Shown here in pieces: positions 11,901 through 23,489 of a DNA stretch of 64,000 bases. The translations under genes and the position numbers were made by a program. Numbering within the stretch: the stretch's first letter is position 1; each line of letters opens with the position of its first letter. The notes under the pieces are model-generated. The model made no database searches. It saw only the letters and a list, made by a program, of their open reading frames with translations, and had not been told where the DNA came from. Origin of the DNA: Cunninghamia lanceolata (Eukaryota; Streptophyta; Pinopsida; Cupressales; Cupressaceae); assembly GCA_027924645.1 (NCBI GenBank), contig BSBN01001149.1, positions 2,666,001-2,730,000 on the forward strand, in the 5' to 3' direction.

Positions 11901-13579
11901 AAGGTTTTCCGTGGAGAATTCTATTAACTCTCAGACTCTTTTTTTCCTTTTGACTCCTGTAGAGTCCGATGCTAGGATGGGCATGGCTTGCTAGAGGTGA
12001 GGATGCAGATTTTACACCATGACAAGGCGCTGAAGACCACCGTATAAAGTCATGTGCATCCCTAAGTCCCACAAACGCACACCCATAAGAGGTCCCCCCC
12101 CCCCCCCCCCCGAAATACACCGATAGGAATCACCCAAGTGATGGAAAAACATCCCCCTTGACTTAACATAGTCCTCCCTACTAATACCTACCCACGGCGA
12201 AGGAATAAATGCGCTCACCATACTGCCGACCATGCCTATCAAGATGGGAATCCATTTCGGCATGCAAAAACAACTCCTATCCTTAAGCGACCACTCCCAA
12301 AATGGAGCTCCACAAGGCAAGGTCGTGGTTGGTAAACTTAACAACCCATCCACCACTCATGAGTTAAGGGCCACAAAACCATATAATTCACCACTACTCA
12401 TAAAAGTGGGGCTCAGATTCTTATGAGGTGGCAAATTTAAATAATAAAAACATTCCCATACTCTAAACTGACCACGAGTATAGACGATTGCCACCTTAGC
12501 AAAAATAGTTTGGTCGATAACTAAATGGTGGTCTATAACTAGAGCACAAAAAGAGTTATTCAAAAGAAAAGACATCATAAAAAGAACTAAAAAGTGTTCC
12601 TCTTCGAACTTCAAATCGATTCTGTCAACAGACAAGAATAAAGGAATTCCTCAACGTCTACTAAAATATAACTATATAATTTAGCATATTCCTTTACATT
12701 ACGATAAAGGTTAAAACACACCTAGGTCTCTAATTCAACGTCCGTCAAATTTTCACAAAAGGAGTTTACAACATATGCTTGAAGCGCTTTACGATGATAA
12801 AGACGACTTGGGCGCAAACGCAAAACAAGACTCAAGATTTCATTTAGTTATCACATAGCTGTGAAAAACCTCTACCCGAAGTTGTTAAAAAATCCTCTAT
12901 TTGTCCCATTTTTATCACTAAGGATTACAGATGATGTGCATGGGTCGAGTTTACCTCCCCATCACAATCCATCGACAATATTCGCGTCATCTAACTTGAT
13001 GAGAACGTCTTGACGTTTAAGAAGTGACAGCAAAACCTCAAGTGACTCAAGAAGAATAACACAACCGTTTTACGTCTATGACGTTATTTACTTTACAAAT
13101 GACTATGTCGACTCACCATCGACTTGACTAGATGATAATCAAGATATCGACTACCTGTCGATTAGATTCAAAAGTAACTAGCAAGACAAGACTTACCTCA
13201 TACGACTCATTGGTTCACATTATCATTTAACACTAAACTCGTTTGGCATATAGACCACTCGTAATCCAAGGTCTATCTCTCTCTTCTCGAAAGATACTCT
13301 CTCTCTCTTCTTTGAGAGTCAATAACTTGTAATCCTATTTCACTTGTCATCAAACAATATGTAATCAGTGCATCATTATTCAATTAATTCAGCTAGTAAA
13401 TCAAATCTCATAATACAATTATTAAATCGACAATAACATAATCATTTCCATGATTTCATAAATGATATTCAATATAATTCCATGTCATATCCTGTCATAA
13501 ATCTATAACATCACAATAAATTTACTTATGCCCAAGTAAAAAGTAAAAGTATAGCAAGTTAAAAATTAGGGATGTAACA
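8982..13579 (-). mobile_element. Solo gypsy LTR (4,598 bp) with perfect target site duplication
   Basis: The segment begins tgtaacatcc and ends gggatgtaaca on the plus strand, the same ends as the LTR at 3705-7357, and it has no PBS, gag or pol beside it. The five bases on the left (8977-8981, cttct) equal the five on the right (13580-13584, cttct), so this is an insertion reduced to one LTR, presumably by recombination between its two LTRs. Removing it restores the frame of the flanking pseudogene. It is about 950 bp longer than the other LTR. The extra length may be family divergence or an insertion around 11.7-12.7 kb, which I could not delimit. Confidence 0.9.
12094..12111. repeat. Run of 18 C residues
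   Basis: An uninterrupted C homopolymer inside the solo LTR. It makes a spurious glycine run in minus-strand ORFs and is a likely sequencing or assembly length uncertainty. Confidence 0.9.
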
Positions 13580-16500
13580 CTTCTCCTCTTAGGTCCTCAC
13601 TTCCTCTTGCTGATCTTGTTCTTTTAATAATTCTTTTTCATGAGCAAGCTCTCCTTCTTTAGTGGAAACATTTATCTTAGCATGCTTGTCCTGTTGTTCA
13701 ATAGTTCTAATCAATTCTTGTTGTTCTTCAACAACTAAGACATGTTCTTCCATTTGTTGTTATTGTGCATTGTCCACATCATTAGAAGGACCCTATGTTA
13801 GAATTTCCTCAACTTGATCATCTCCTTTTGAAACTTCTTCTTGATGAACACTAGACGGCTCAAGGATAGCCTCTTCAAATTTAGAAGCATATCCACCTAA
13901 TCACTCTCTTCAATTTGATGTTGTTCTTGGTACTCTTCCTCATATGTAGTAGTCTCTTCATCTTGATGCTCCTTATTTTCTTGTTGAGCATCTTCTTCCT
14001 CAACCTCTTCTTGACTCTCCTCCTCTTTCATCTCCTGACCTTTATCTAACATTTCTCGTTTGGAGATATCAATGGGAAGCATTTTTGAAAGTGGCTCATC
14101 AGTTCACATTTCTCCTTCTGCTGATTGTTGAGATTCACCTTCAATAGGCATCTATGCCTCTGCAACATCTTGAGGGGATAATGTTACCTCTTCTTACATG
14201 GGATAAGTGGATTTTGATTGAACTTATTCATCCATGACCTCAACCCTTTCTCTTGGAGTTTGTCCCAAAGCTTGTCTAGGTGGAATGATTTGTGCTTTTG
14301 GGATAGCACCTAGACCAATGACAACTCCTGCATCAACAAACTTATTTGTAATAGAGACTTGTCTCCAAGCTTCTCCCAACATAGATGTTATCTTCTCTAG
14401 GGAAGCTATTTCAATTGATCCCCTCATCTTCTTTGGAGGGGTATTTGGGCTCTTTTTATATACTTTTGGCCTATAAGCCAGAGGAGAGTCTATGCCAAAG
14501 GTCTTTTGCTTCTTGTATGCTTCAGGCTTGGAAGAAGGAGTGTCTTTCTTCCTTTTCCCTTTGTCTCATTTAGCAGGTGGCATGAAGTTCTACAATATGA
14601 GGTTCAACCAATCATTGTTGCATTGTAAAAATCCTGCACTAAGTTCACTCAAGGAAATATCCTCCTTCATGGACTAATCAATGGGGTCCAACTCTTTAGT
14701 ATCAATGGTGTCTAAATGGTAAATTGGATCCAAAATGTGTCGATCATCTGAGAATTCCTTAGGTATGTCATTCCTTAAGTCGAATTCTCTCAACTGAAAT
14801 GCAGTGAGCCTTGTGTAGTTTCTCTTTTAGACTTCAAAATCATCTTAGCAGTTTGCCTAGAAGTTCTCAAGAGAATGCTTATGCTCGAACCCCATTGTAG
14901 GAAAAAATTGCTTAAGTCAACCAACAGGGTCAAAATTCTCCCTTGCTTCATACAACTTTAAGTTCAGTGCATCAAGTTCTTCAGCTGATATCTTGGCAAC
15001 CTGTATGGAAGGGCATTCACAGAAACCTAATTCAAAAGGATATCTTATGTACCAACTTTATGTTTGTAGGTCCAACTTCAAATAAACTTCACTGATTTGT
15101 TGGGAAAAATCTATCAAGATGAGCCTATCACTGCAATACCTAGGCAAAAGAAAGGTTTCTCTCTTGAATCCTGCCACCCTGATACATGTAAATTTAGGGA
15201 ATTGAATGAACCATTCTCCCCATCCCCTTACTAGTTCCATTGATTTCTTTGACATCCTCCACCCCACATCACCTATTAATTAAAGAATTATTTCATATAA
15301 GAATGAATCATTGACTCTCTTAAAGTGCTTCTGAGCTTCTTTCAACTCCAGCTAAGGAAGGACATCCCAAAATTTGTTTTTCCCAAGGCCTTCTCCTCTA
15401 ACCTCCACTGCAGTCAAACCAAGAAAATTGCCAACTCTAGCTACCAGGTACACAATGTATGAAGTCATGTAAAATGTATTTGTATTTGTCACTGCCATTA
15501 TTTGTTCATGAAGGCAATCTGACATCATTGCACCCCAATCCAAGTGTACCTCTCCCTTGAGAATAATATAGATGAATTGAAACATCCAGGTCTTATAATT
15601 CCTAGATTCTTCCTTACCAAAAGCTTTGTTGAGCAAGGTTATACGATCCCCAATTTCCCCTTTAAAATCAATTCTAGTAAGCTTTCCTAGGATCTTGTCT
15701 ATAGACTTCTTCTCAGTGGTTAACCACTACCTATTCAGATGCTTCTTGCAGCCATTGACATATATCTCATATTGCTTGGTGGAGTCTGCTATGCTCAGAG
15801 GGCTAAATTGCCCATATAGAGGTAGATCAAAAGTTTGTATAACCATTGGAGGAGTGATGTCTAACAATAGGTTTTGATTTGAATCAATACACCTCATGGT
15901 GTTAGGATTATAATAGTGAGTTATTGTGAGAATGAGCTCAAGGTATTGAACAATTAGAGGAAACCTTACCACATGGCCTAAACTAGATGTAACTATTTTC
16001 TTAGCACAAGGTGTGAAATCCTCTAAAAATGTGTTTGAGTTAAGCTAACCCAAGTCAGTGTGCCCAAGATCAGTGTTAGTGATATTTTCCAATTCACTCT
16101 TGAATTTAGAGACCTTTTGAACACCATGGAAATTATACTTCATCGTGATAGGTGGTTCCTTCTTTATGTTTTTGTCTCCTTTGCTTCCCCTTTTCTGTAG
16201 TCCCTGCTGAAACACCTTCCTGGGAAATGTCTTCTACAGACTTATCAGAATTTGAGACTATTTCTTCACTTGAGTGGATGCTCCAACTTTTGATATTTAA
16301 TATACCTAGAAGAAGCATAGGGAGGAGTAAAAACCAAGGAAAACCTAAAACAACATTAATTTTTGTGCATTTTGAGTATTCTATCAAATTTTGGGTTTGT
16401 GAGCCCATTTTAGATTTTTGGACCAAGTCCAAATGTGCTCTCGGGGCCCGTGGTCCCACTAAAACTTTATAATTCTACTAAATAAGCATCAAGTAGCGGG

Positions 16501-16660
16501 GTCATGGAATAAAAAGGTTTTAGGCCAAAAATTCGAAAAGATCCAAAAACCCAATTGGTACTAGATGTCTCGATCGAACTCTCCGTGAAAGGTTATAAAT
16601 TCAAAGCAGGGTGCGGAGCTATTTTAGGTTTTAAAAAATTTAGGATCGAAGCCAAGAATT

Positions 16661-17440
16661 CCTTCAAGACCCGAGGTCCCAAAGGAACTTCCTTTTGGAA
16701 AATTTTCTAAGTAGGAAGAGTCTCCACGAGAAGTGGAACTCCAAATGAATATTAGATTTTCAATTTGAGGCCAAAAGTGCGATCGAGACTTGATATCCTG
16801 ATTGGATTTTCACTAATGTTTAAAGTTAACACTTCCTGTGGGGCATGGAAGTTTGGGTGGATATGGGATATTTAGTTTCAAAAAGGTTTAAGGTCCAAAA
16901 GACATTTTGGGGCCCAAATTCCTGAAAGGACTTTCCACTCAATATGTAACATTTTAGGGAGTGGGGCTCCACATTAACTTGGGCCTCGTGGAAAGGGAAC
17001 CAAAAATCCCTTCAAGACCCAACGTCTTGAAAGGATACTTCATACAAAAGTTTTTCTAAGTTTTACAAAAGTGACCGTGGGGAGTGGAACTCTAGGTAGA
17101 TTTTGGAATTTTGGTTTTTGACGTTTGGTGTCCAAAAATCCTTACAAGGCCCAAAGTCTCGAAAGGATATTTCTCTTTCAAAAAATTTCTCTAAGCTTTT
17201 CAACGAGTCACAGGGAGCGGGGCTCTAGGCAAATTTTGGACATTGGATTTTGAAATTTCAAAGTCTTAAGATCCTTTCAAGACTTGAAGTCCTGAAAGGA
17301 TATTTTCTTTACTTAATTTTTTTTTAAAGTGACCCACACAGAGCCAACAAAAGGTGGGAATGAAAATGGTTTTTGGTCCTTTTCGTTAAGTCTGATTATC
17401 CTTCTGGGGCTCGAGATCCTGAATGGATCCATTTGGGAAT
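16661..17440. repeat. Degenerate tandem repeat, about seven units of roughly 130 bp
   Basis: A block resembling CCTTCAAGACCCGAGGTCCC followed by AAAGGA recurs at about 16661, 16781, 16911, 17009, 17140, 17273 and 17405, with spacing of 98-133 bases. Between them a second block reading roughly GGGAGTGGGGCTCTAGG recurs. The units are strongly diverged. A weaker copy of the motif lies near 18066. No coding is evident. Confidence 0.65.
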
Positions 17441-18396
17441 TTCCAAGGTATGGCTAGTTTTTAAACTTTGAAGGCCAAGGTTTGAATTTCCTAATCTATG
17501 GTCCATTTATTCTAACCAAAAATAGCTAAAAGAAAACCTAACTAACAGAAGGAAACAAATAGAAAAACAAAAACCCAAAGCTAAAATGGAATTCAAAAAC
17601 AAAAACCTACTAAGTTAAAACAACACTTTAAACCTAAATTATCCCTAAAACAAACTAACGACACATGGAAACGAAGAAGAAGAAAGAAAGCAATATAAAC
17701 TATAATTTAAAAACTAAAATTCAAATGACAAAGGAAAGGGGAAATCCCTACCTGGAAGCGTAAAAAATGAGGATGAAGAACACAAAGAAGCAACAACCAT
17801 GACAACCTCCAAAAATCCACTAAACACCGGCTCACACAATTGATTATCTCAAACTTTATAATTTGGATGCAGTAAGGGTGTTTAGAAGTTCTCTACAACT
17901 CGGGAAACAAGAATGCAAAAGCATAATGAAGAGAAAAATCCATGATTTCTTATTAAATACACCCGCAATTAATAAATCATAGTGTAATAAATGCGGTAGA
18001 TTGGGGGCAAGAATCGATTTTGGATTTGGAATTTTGGACAAAAGTCTGAAAAGGTCCAAAAGACCGATCAGGACCCAAAGTTTTGACCAAATTTTGAAAA
18101 ATGGGTTCGAAATCTTGAAAGAGACTTGAAACCTAGGATCCTAGGAGTTAGAAAACTTCTGAAACTTTCACAAAAAGGCTCAAAACACAAGTTTTGAAGC
18201 TGAAAAAAATGCCTAAGTGGAAACTTAGGACTTAAAAGGGGATCAGTTGATCAAAACAAGCTACAAGGAGAAAAAGACCAAGGGAGGGGGTCCCCAATTG
18301 GCAAAAAGGTGGGGTGCGAGTATGTAGGGCATAATAATGAGCTCACTCTAGCTTAGCTTTACATGCAGAGAAAATTTGCTTAACCACAAAAAATCC
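17441..18396. other. Intergenic stretch upstream of copia element; nothing recognised
   Basis: AT-rich with a few A-rich runs and one further weak copy of the preceding degenerate repeat. Short ORFs here show no features. Confidence 0.5.
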
Positions 18397-18401
18397 ACAA
18401 T

Positions 18402-18903
18402 TGTTGGTATGTGAAGTCAGTTTATTATATTCTAGCAGTCGACAATGAGTACCATGATAGTCTACTCAACATACTACTAGGTGGAGCCGATGGCTAAGGA
18501 AGTTCAATCAAAGGTTGAAGGGTAGGGGGATTCAAGGGGGCTACGTGTAGCCCCCCTGCCACGTTGAAGGTGTCAGTCATGCTAGATTTTTTGGGCCATA
18601 TGACACATGTACACCATGTAGAAGTACCACTAACGTGTTTATGCATGGAAATCTTTCTTTGGAAAGGATTTTTTTGCACTTATTTTTTCATGCTTGTTTA
18701 AGTTAGTCAAGCTTGAATGTGAAGGCATGAGAAAAAGTTTTTGTAACAACAAATTTTCTTCTAAGAATAAAATTGAGAGATCTTTGCTTGTGTTTTTTTC
18801 TTGGTACATTGCCAGGTTTTCCATGTAAATCTGTGTTTTTTTTTGTGCATTTTTTACTATTTCACTGTTATTTCAATTCTGCACTACATATATTTTTCTA
18901 ATA
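18402..18903 (+). repeat. 5' LTR of the 18-23 kb copia element
   Basis: About 502 bp, TG…TA with the last bases CTAATA where the 3' copy has CTAACA. Confidence 0.85.
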
Positions 18904-18905
18904 GT

Positions 18906-18917
18906 TGGTATCAGAGC
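18906..18917 (+). other. Primer binding site (initiator tRNA-Met type)
   Basis: TGGTATCAGAGC, an exact match to the usual plant PBS, two bases after the 5' LTR end. Confidence 0.93.
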
Positions 18918-18969
18918 ACATAATTTTGTGTAGAAATTATTTTGTGGGTTTTTATCTTTGTGAAAAGTA

Positions 18970-21900
18970 ATGACAGGAGGCATGGTCACCAAATTTGAGG
19001 TTAAAAAATTTGATGGTTCCAATTTTTCTTTGTGGAAACTAAAGGTTCTAGTGAAGAATAGATGTGCCTTGGCTCTCAAGAGGATAGTGTCAAAACCTAC
19101 AGCCATGAAGCAAGAGGAATGGGATGAAAAGGATAATATGGATAAAGCTACTATTCAATTATTTCTTGCTAATTTAGTTTTATTCAATGTTGTAGAGGAG
19201 AAAACATCACATGACTTGTGGAAAAGATCTAAAAGTTGTATGAGACCAAGTCATTGGCAAACAAAATTCTATTACAATGGCAATTGCATAATTTGAGGAT
19301 GCATGACAATTCTTCAATGACACATCATCTCAACAATTTCAACACACTGATTAGCAAGTTGGCTTCAGTGGAGGTGAAAATTAAAGAAGAGGATAAAGTG
19401 GCTATACTATTGTGCTCTTTGCCTAAAACCTGGGATCAACTAGTTATGGTGCTTAGTAACTCAACACCGAAGGGGAAACATATCTTTGAAAATGTGGTAG
19501 CCATAATAATTTCTGAAGATTGAAGGTGGAAGACATCTCAAGTGACTTCTTTCAATAATGCCCTTTTTGCAAGGGGCAAAACTCTGGAAAGAGAGAAAGA
19601 TGAATGGGGACAAGCTAGGTCAGAATCTAAGGGGTGAAAAAGAGTCAAATGTTGGAACTATAGAAAAATAAGGCATGCCAGAAAGGATTGTAGGTTATCG
19701 AAATCAAACAAAGAAAATCCTAGTTTGCAGCCATCAAAGGAAAATACAATAGAACTTGAAGAACCATTGGAAGATGGAGAGGTTTTGTTTTCTAATCTAA
19801 GAGATTCATTTCATCATGTTTGGATAATTGATTCTAGTGCCTCTTTTTACATGACTCCTCACAAGGGCTAGTTTTATTCTTATCGGTCATGTGATGGAGG
19901 TATGGTTTACATAGGAAATGACAACCCGTGTGAAGCTATTGTTGAAGGAGAGGTCAAGATGTTTGATGGGATAGTAAGAACTCTTTAGCATGTTAGACAT
20001 GTACCAGGATTAAAGAAAAATCTATTGTCACTTATAGTATTCAATGAGCAAGGTTACCAATTCAGTGGTGAAAATAGTTGTCTCAAGGTAACAAAGGGAG
20101 CATTGGTGGTGTTGAAGGGAGAAAATCTTGGAAATCTCTCTAGGCTGGTTGGAGATACTTGTAGTGGAGAGACTATGGTGGTATCAAATGTAGAAATGGA
20201 TTCATTGTCTACTTGGCAACAACGACTAGGCCACATGAGTGAGCATGGTCTCAAGGTACTACTAATAGAAATATTCTCCTAGGTGCTAAATCTAGAGATT
20301 TGAATTTTTGTGAGCATTGCTTGTTTGGAAAATAAGAAATGTTGAGTTTTTCTAGTTGCACTACTAGAAGTAAAGAAGTTCTAGATTTAATTCATTCATA
20401 TACTTGGCAAGCACCTGTTACATCAATTGGGGGTTTGTCATATTTTGTTTCATTTATAGATGATTATTCTCGTAAGGTGTGGATTATCTATTGAAAAAGA
20501 AATTTGATGTATTTTATTATTTTAAGAAATTTAAAGCTTTAGTAGAGAATTAGAAAGGAAAGACAATAAAGTGTCAAGTAGAACACATAACGAAGGGAAA
20601 TTTTGTTTAGGTGAGTTTAATCAATTTCATAGTGAGCATGGTATTGCAAGATAGTTGATGGTTCCTAGAACACCACACCAAAATGGTGTTGTTGAAAGGA
20701 TGAACTATACAATTATGGAGAGAGCTAGATGTATGCTGAGCACTACTGGATTAGAGTAGAAATTTTAGGGTGAGGCTATTAATACAACATGTTTCTTGAT
20801 TAATAGATCAATCACTACAACTCTAGATTGTAAAATTTCTAAAGAAGTATGGATAGGTAAAGCTATTGATTATTTCTTTCTTCATATTTTTGGTTTTGAT
20901 GTTTATGCTCATATTCCCAAAGAGGATATGAATAAGATGGACGTGAAGTCCACGAAATATATTTTTCTTGGCTATGCCAAAGGTACAAAGGGGTATAGGT
21001 TGTGGGATACTGTTGCCCACATTATTATTAGTAACTTCAAAATGTTTATTTTAATGAAAAGTGAGTGCAAAAAAGTAAAGAACAACAAAGTACAAAAACT
21101 ATTCCAGTAGAGGTGGAAAATTATGATGATAATATGGAGGTGCTATATAAAAATCAGCCACCTGTTCATGAAATCAGCAAGATAAGAATCAACATTAGTT
21201 ATATGATGAGATTGAATAGCAACCAAACGAGCCACAGGGTAACACATTACCCCTTATGAGGAGATCCACTAGAGTGATCAAACCACTAGCAAGGTGCTCT
21301 CTTAATTATAATTCAACTTATGCTTTACTTACTAATGTTGGTAAGCCTAGCTCATATTAGGAGGCTTGCAAAGATGAAGATGCAAACAATTGGAGAGAAG
21401 CCATGAATGAGGAGATAAGAGCTCTACATAAAAATAAAATGTGGGAGCTTGTGCAATTGCCTAAGGGGCGAACAACTATTGGCAACAAGTGGGTCTTCAA
21501 ACTAAAAAAATATATAAATGAATAATGAGGAGCAATATAAATCTCGGTTGGTGGCCAAGGGGTATGCACAAAAATTCGGTATTGATTTTGATGAAATCTT
21601 TTCACTTGTGGTGTAGTTAAGTACAATTAGAGTTGTTTTAGCTCTTGTTGCTAGTCTTGATTTGGTGTTGGAACAATTACATGTTAACACAACTTTCTTG
21701 TATAATAATCTCTCTAAGGAAATTTATATGAAACAACCATAAGGTTTTGAGGAAAAAACAAGGATAATCTAGTATGCAGGTTGAACAAATCGCAATATGG
21801 TTTGAAACAGGTGTCAAGGTGTTGGTACAAGCAATTTGATTCATTCATGATGAGTTTGGGTTTTAGCATATGTGAGGATAATCATTGTGCCTACTTTAAA

Positions 21901-22900
21901 AGGTATGAAGATGGTAATTTCATTATTTTGCTTTTGTATGTAGATGATATGTTGGTAGAAGGTACTAACATGCATAGAATCATTGGGTTAAATTATCAAC
22001 TGGCTAGGGAGTTTGAAATGAAGAACTTAGGAAATGTAAATTAGATTCTTGGAATGAGGATACACAGAGATGGAAAGAACAATAAGATTTGGTTGTCACA
22101 TAAGACTTATGTGGAAAAGATTTTGCAATGCTTCAATATACAAAATACATAACCGGTTAGTACTCCATTTCCTATTCATATTAAAATATCTTCAGAACAA
22201 TGCCCTATCACAAAAGTGAAGAAGACATAGATGTCTTGTGTACCGTACTCATCTATATTTGGTAGTCTTATGTTCTCCATGGTGTGTACCAGACCAAACA
22301 TTGCACAAACAGCAGGAGTAGTTAGTCATTTCATGGTAAATCTAGGTTGTGATCATTGGATGGTTGTGAACTAGATTTTTAGGTATTTGAGGGGCACTTT
22401 TGATGTTGCTATATGTTGCATTGGAAATAGTCTTCAATTTCATGGGTATGTGGATGCAGATTTTGGTGGAGACAAAAATAAGAGAAAATCTATTACATGT
22501 TATGCTTTCTCCTTGGTAAGAGGTGTTGTTAGTTGGGTCTCAAAGTTGTAGATAGTAGTGGCTTTGTCTACTACTAAAGATGAATATGTGACAGCAACGC
22601 AGGTTAACAAGGAGGCAATTTGGCTTCATAGACTTTTGGGTGAATTGTAGGTAAAGCAGGATAACATGGTATTGCATTGTGACAGCTAGAGTGCTTTACA
22701 CTTAGCACGAAACTCAGCTTATAATGCTAGAATGAAACATTGATGTACAATATCACTTTGTACATGAGGTGGTGGAAGGAGGATAGGTCTCTTTGGCCAA
22801 AATACACACTGATATAAATTCAATGGATATTTTGACGAAGCTTGTACTAGTAGAGAGAAGTTCATATGGTGCAAAAATTCTCTTGGCTTGCACATTACTT
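18970..22900 (+). pseudogene. copia gag-pol polyprotein, multiply disrupted
   Basis: Gag starts at ATG 18970 (MTGGMVTKFEVKKFDGSNFS), shifts frame near 19240 and then reads in one frame to about 21110 with stops. The nucleocapsid knuckle at 19650-19691 is CWNYRKIRHARKDC, in which the second cysteine and a glycine are lost. The protease site at 19830 reads IIDSSASFYMTP, with Ser for the Gly of DSGA. GAG-pre-integrase (TWQQRLGHMSEHGLKVL) and integrase remnants (TPHQNGVVERMN) follow. After another shift RT has KSRLVAKGYAQ, YGLKQ and an intact YVDD at 21937-21948. RNase H remnants (GYVDADFGGDKNKRKS, VVALSTTKDEY) run to the KIHTDINSMDILTK tail. Many stops replace Trp or Gln codons. The product would be non-functional. 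Confidence 0.9.
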
Positions 22901-22979
22901 GATGATAGGCGGCATTGGTATTGGTCTTTCAATAGGAGGATTTATTCACAAGGTAGAAACTTGACTTCAAGTGGGAGAT

Positions 22980-23487
22980 TGTTGGTATGTGAAGTTAGTT
23001 TATTATATTCCAACACTGATGAGTAGTCGACAACAAAAACCACGATAGTCTACTCAATGTACCTGCCAGGTAGGGCTGAAGGCCAAAGAAGTTTAATCAA
23101 AGGTTGAAGGGAAGGGGTTGCAGGAGGCTATGCGTCGCCCCCATGCCACGCCAAAGGCATTTTCTGGCCATATGACATGTGTACACCATGTAGAATTGCA
23201 TGTGGAAGTGCCACTCATGTTTTTTTGCATGGAAATATTTCTTTGGAAATGATTTGTTTTTTGTATGTATTTTTTATGGTTATTTAAGTTAGTTGAGCTT
23301 GAATGCGAAGGCATGAGAAAAAGTTTTTGTAACAATGAATTTTCTCTAAGAATTAAATTGAGAGATCTTTGCAGCCCGTGGTTTTTCTCCTGGTACCAGC
23401 TTTTCCACATAAATCTATGTTGTCTTTTTGTGCGTTTTATTGCTATTTCATTGTTATTTCAATTCTGCATTGCATATTTTTCTAACA
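22980..23487 (+). repeat. 3' LTR of the 18-23 kb copia element
   Basis: About 508 bp beginning TGTTGGTATGTGAAGT directly after the purine tract AAGTGGGAGA and ending TTTTTCTAACA. Confidence 0.88.
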
Positions 23488-23489
23488 AT

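Larger units (their letters stand above)
7711..16143 (-). pseudogene. Pseudogene of an unrecognised long Glu/Gln-rich protein, split by a solo LTR
   Basis: From the ATG at 16143 (MKYNFHGVQKVSKF) one frame runs to about 13897, some 749 codons, broken by about 17 stop codons but no indel. After a frameshift just below 13897 the frame continues to the solo LTR. If the LTR and one copy of its TSD are removed, the codons rejoin in phase (…QEEVRT*EEK then KNEEEIDAGDKEEE) and continue to about 8405. Two further shifts precede the C-terminal pieces (8404-8162, 8052-7711). Total about 1,280 codons. The N-terminal third is mixed hydrophobic and aromatic (WMFQFIYIILKGEVHLDW). Next comes a basic stretch (KGKRKKD) that could be a nuclear signal, then a Glu/Gln-rich, coiled-coil-like middle (EESQEEVEEEDAQQENKEHQ) and a helical C-terminus. 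I do not recognise the family. An ORF just upstream (16459-16133) is in another frame and may hold N-terminal coding. It could be a host gene family member or the extra ORF of a mobile element. Confidence 0.62.
18402..23487 (+). mobile_element. Ty1/copia retrotransposon, old and decayed
   Basis: LTRs begin TGTTGGTATGTGAAGT at 18402 and 22980 and end CTAATA (18903) and CTAACA (23487). A TGGTATCAGAGC PBS follows the first, and the purine tract AAGTGGGAGA precedes the second. The inside encodes copia gag, protease, integrase, RT and RNase H in that order with many breaks. The LTRs differ by very roughly 15 percent by eye, so the insertion is old. The left flank is acaat (18397-18401) and acaat also occurs at 23485-23489 overlapping the terminal ACA. 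A 3-bp collapse of CTAACA-ACAAT would explain this, so the TSD is probable, not proven. Confidence 0.9.

Noticed and set aside
11800..12356. Minus-strand ORFs with a glycine run
   Set aside because: The run is the translation of an 18-C homopolymer in the solo LTR. There is no family resemblance.
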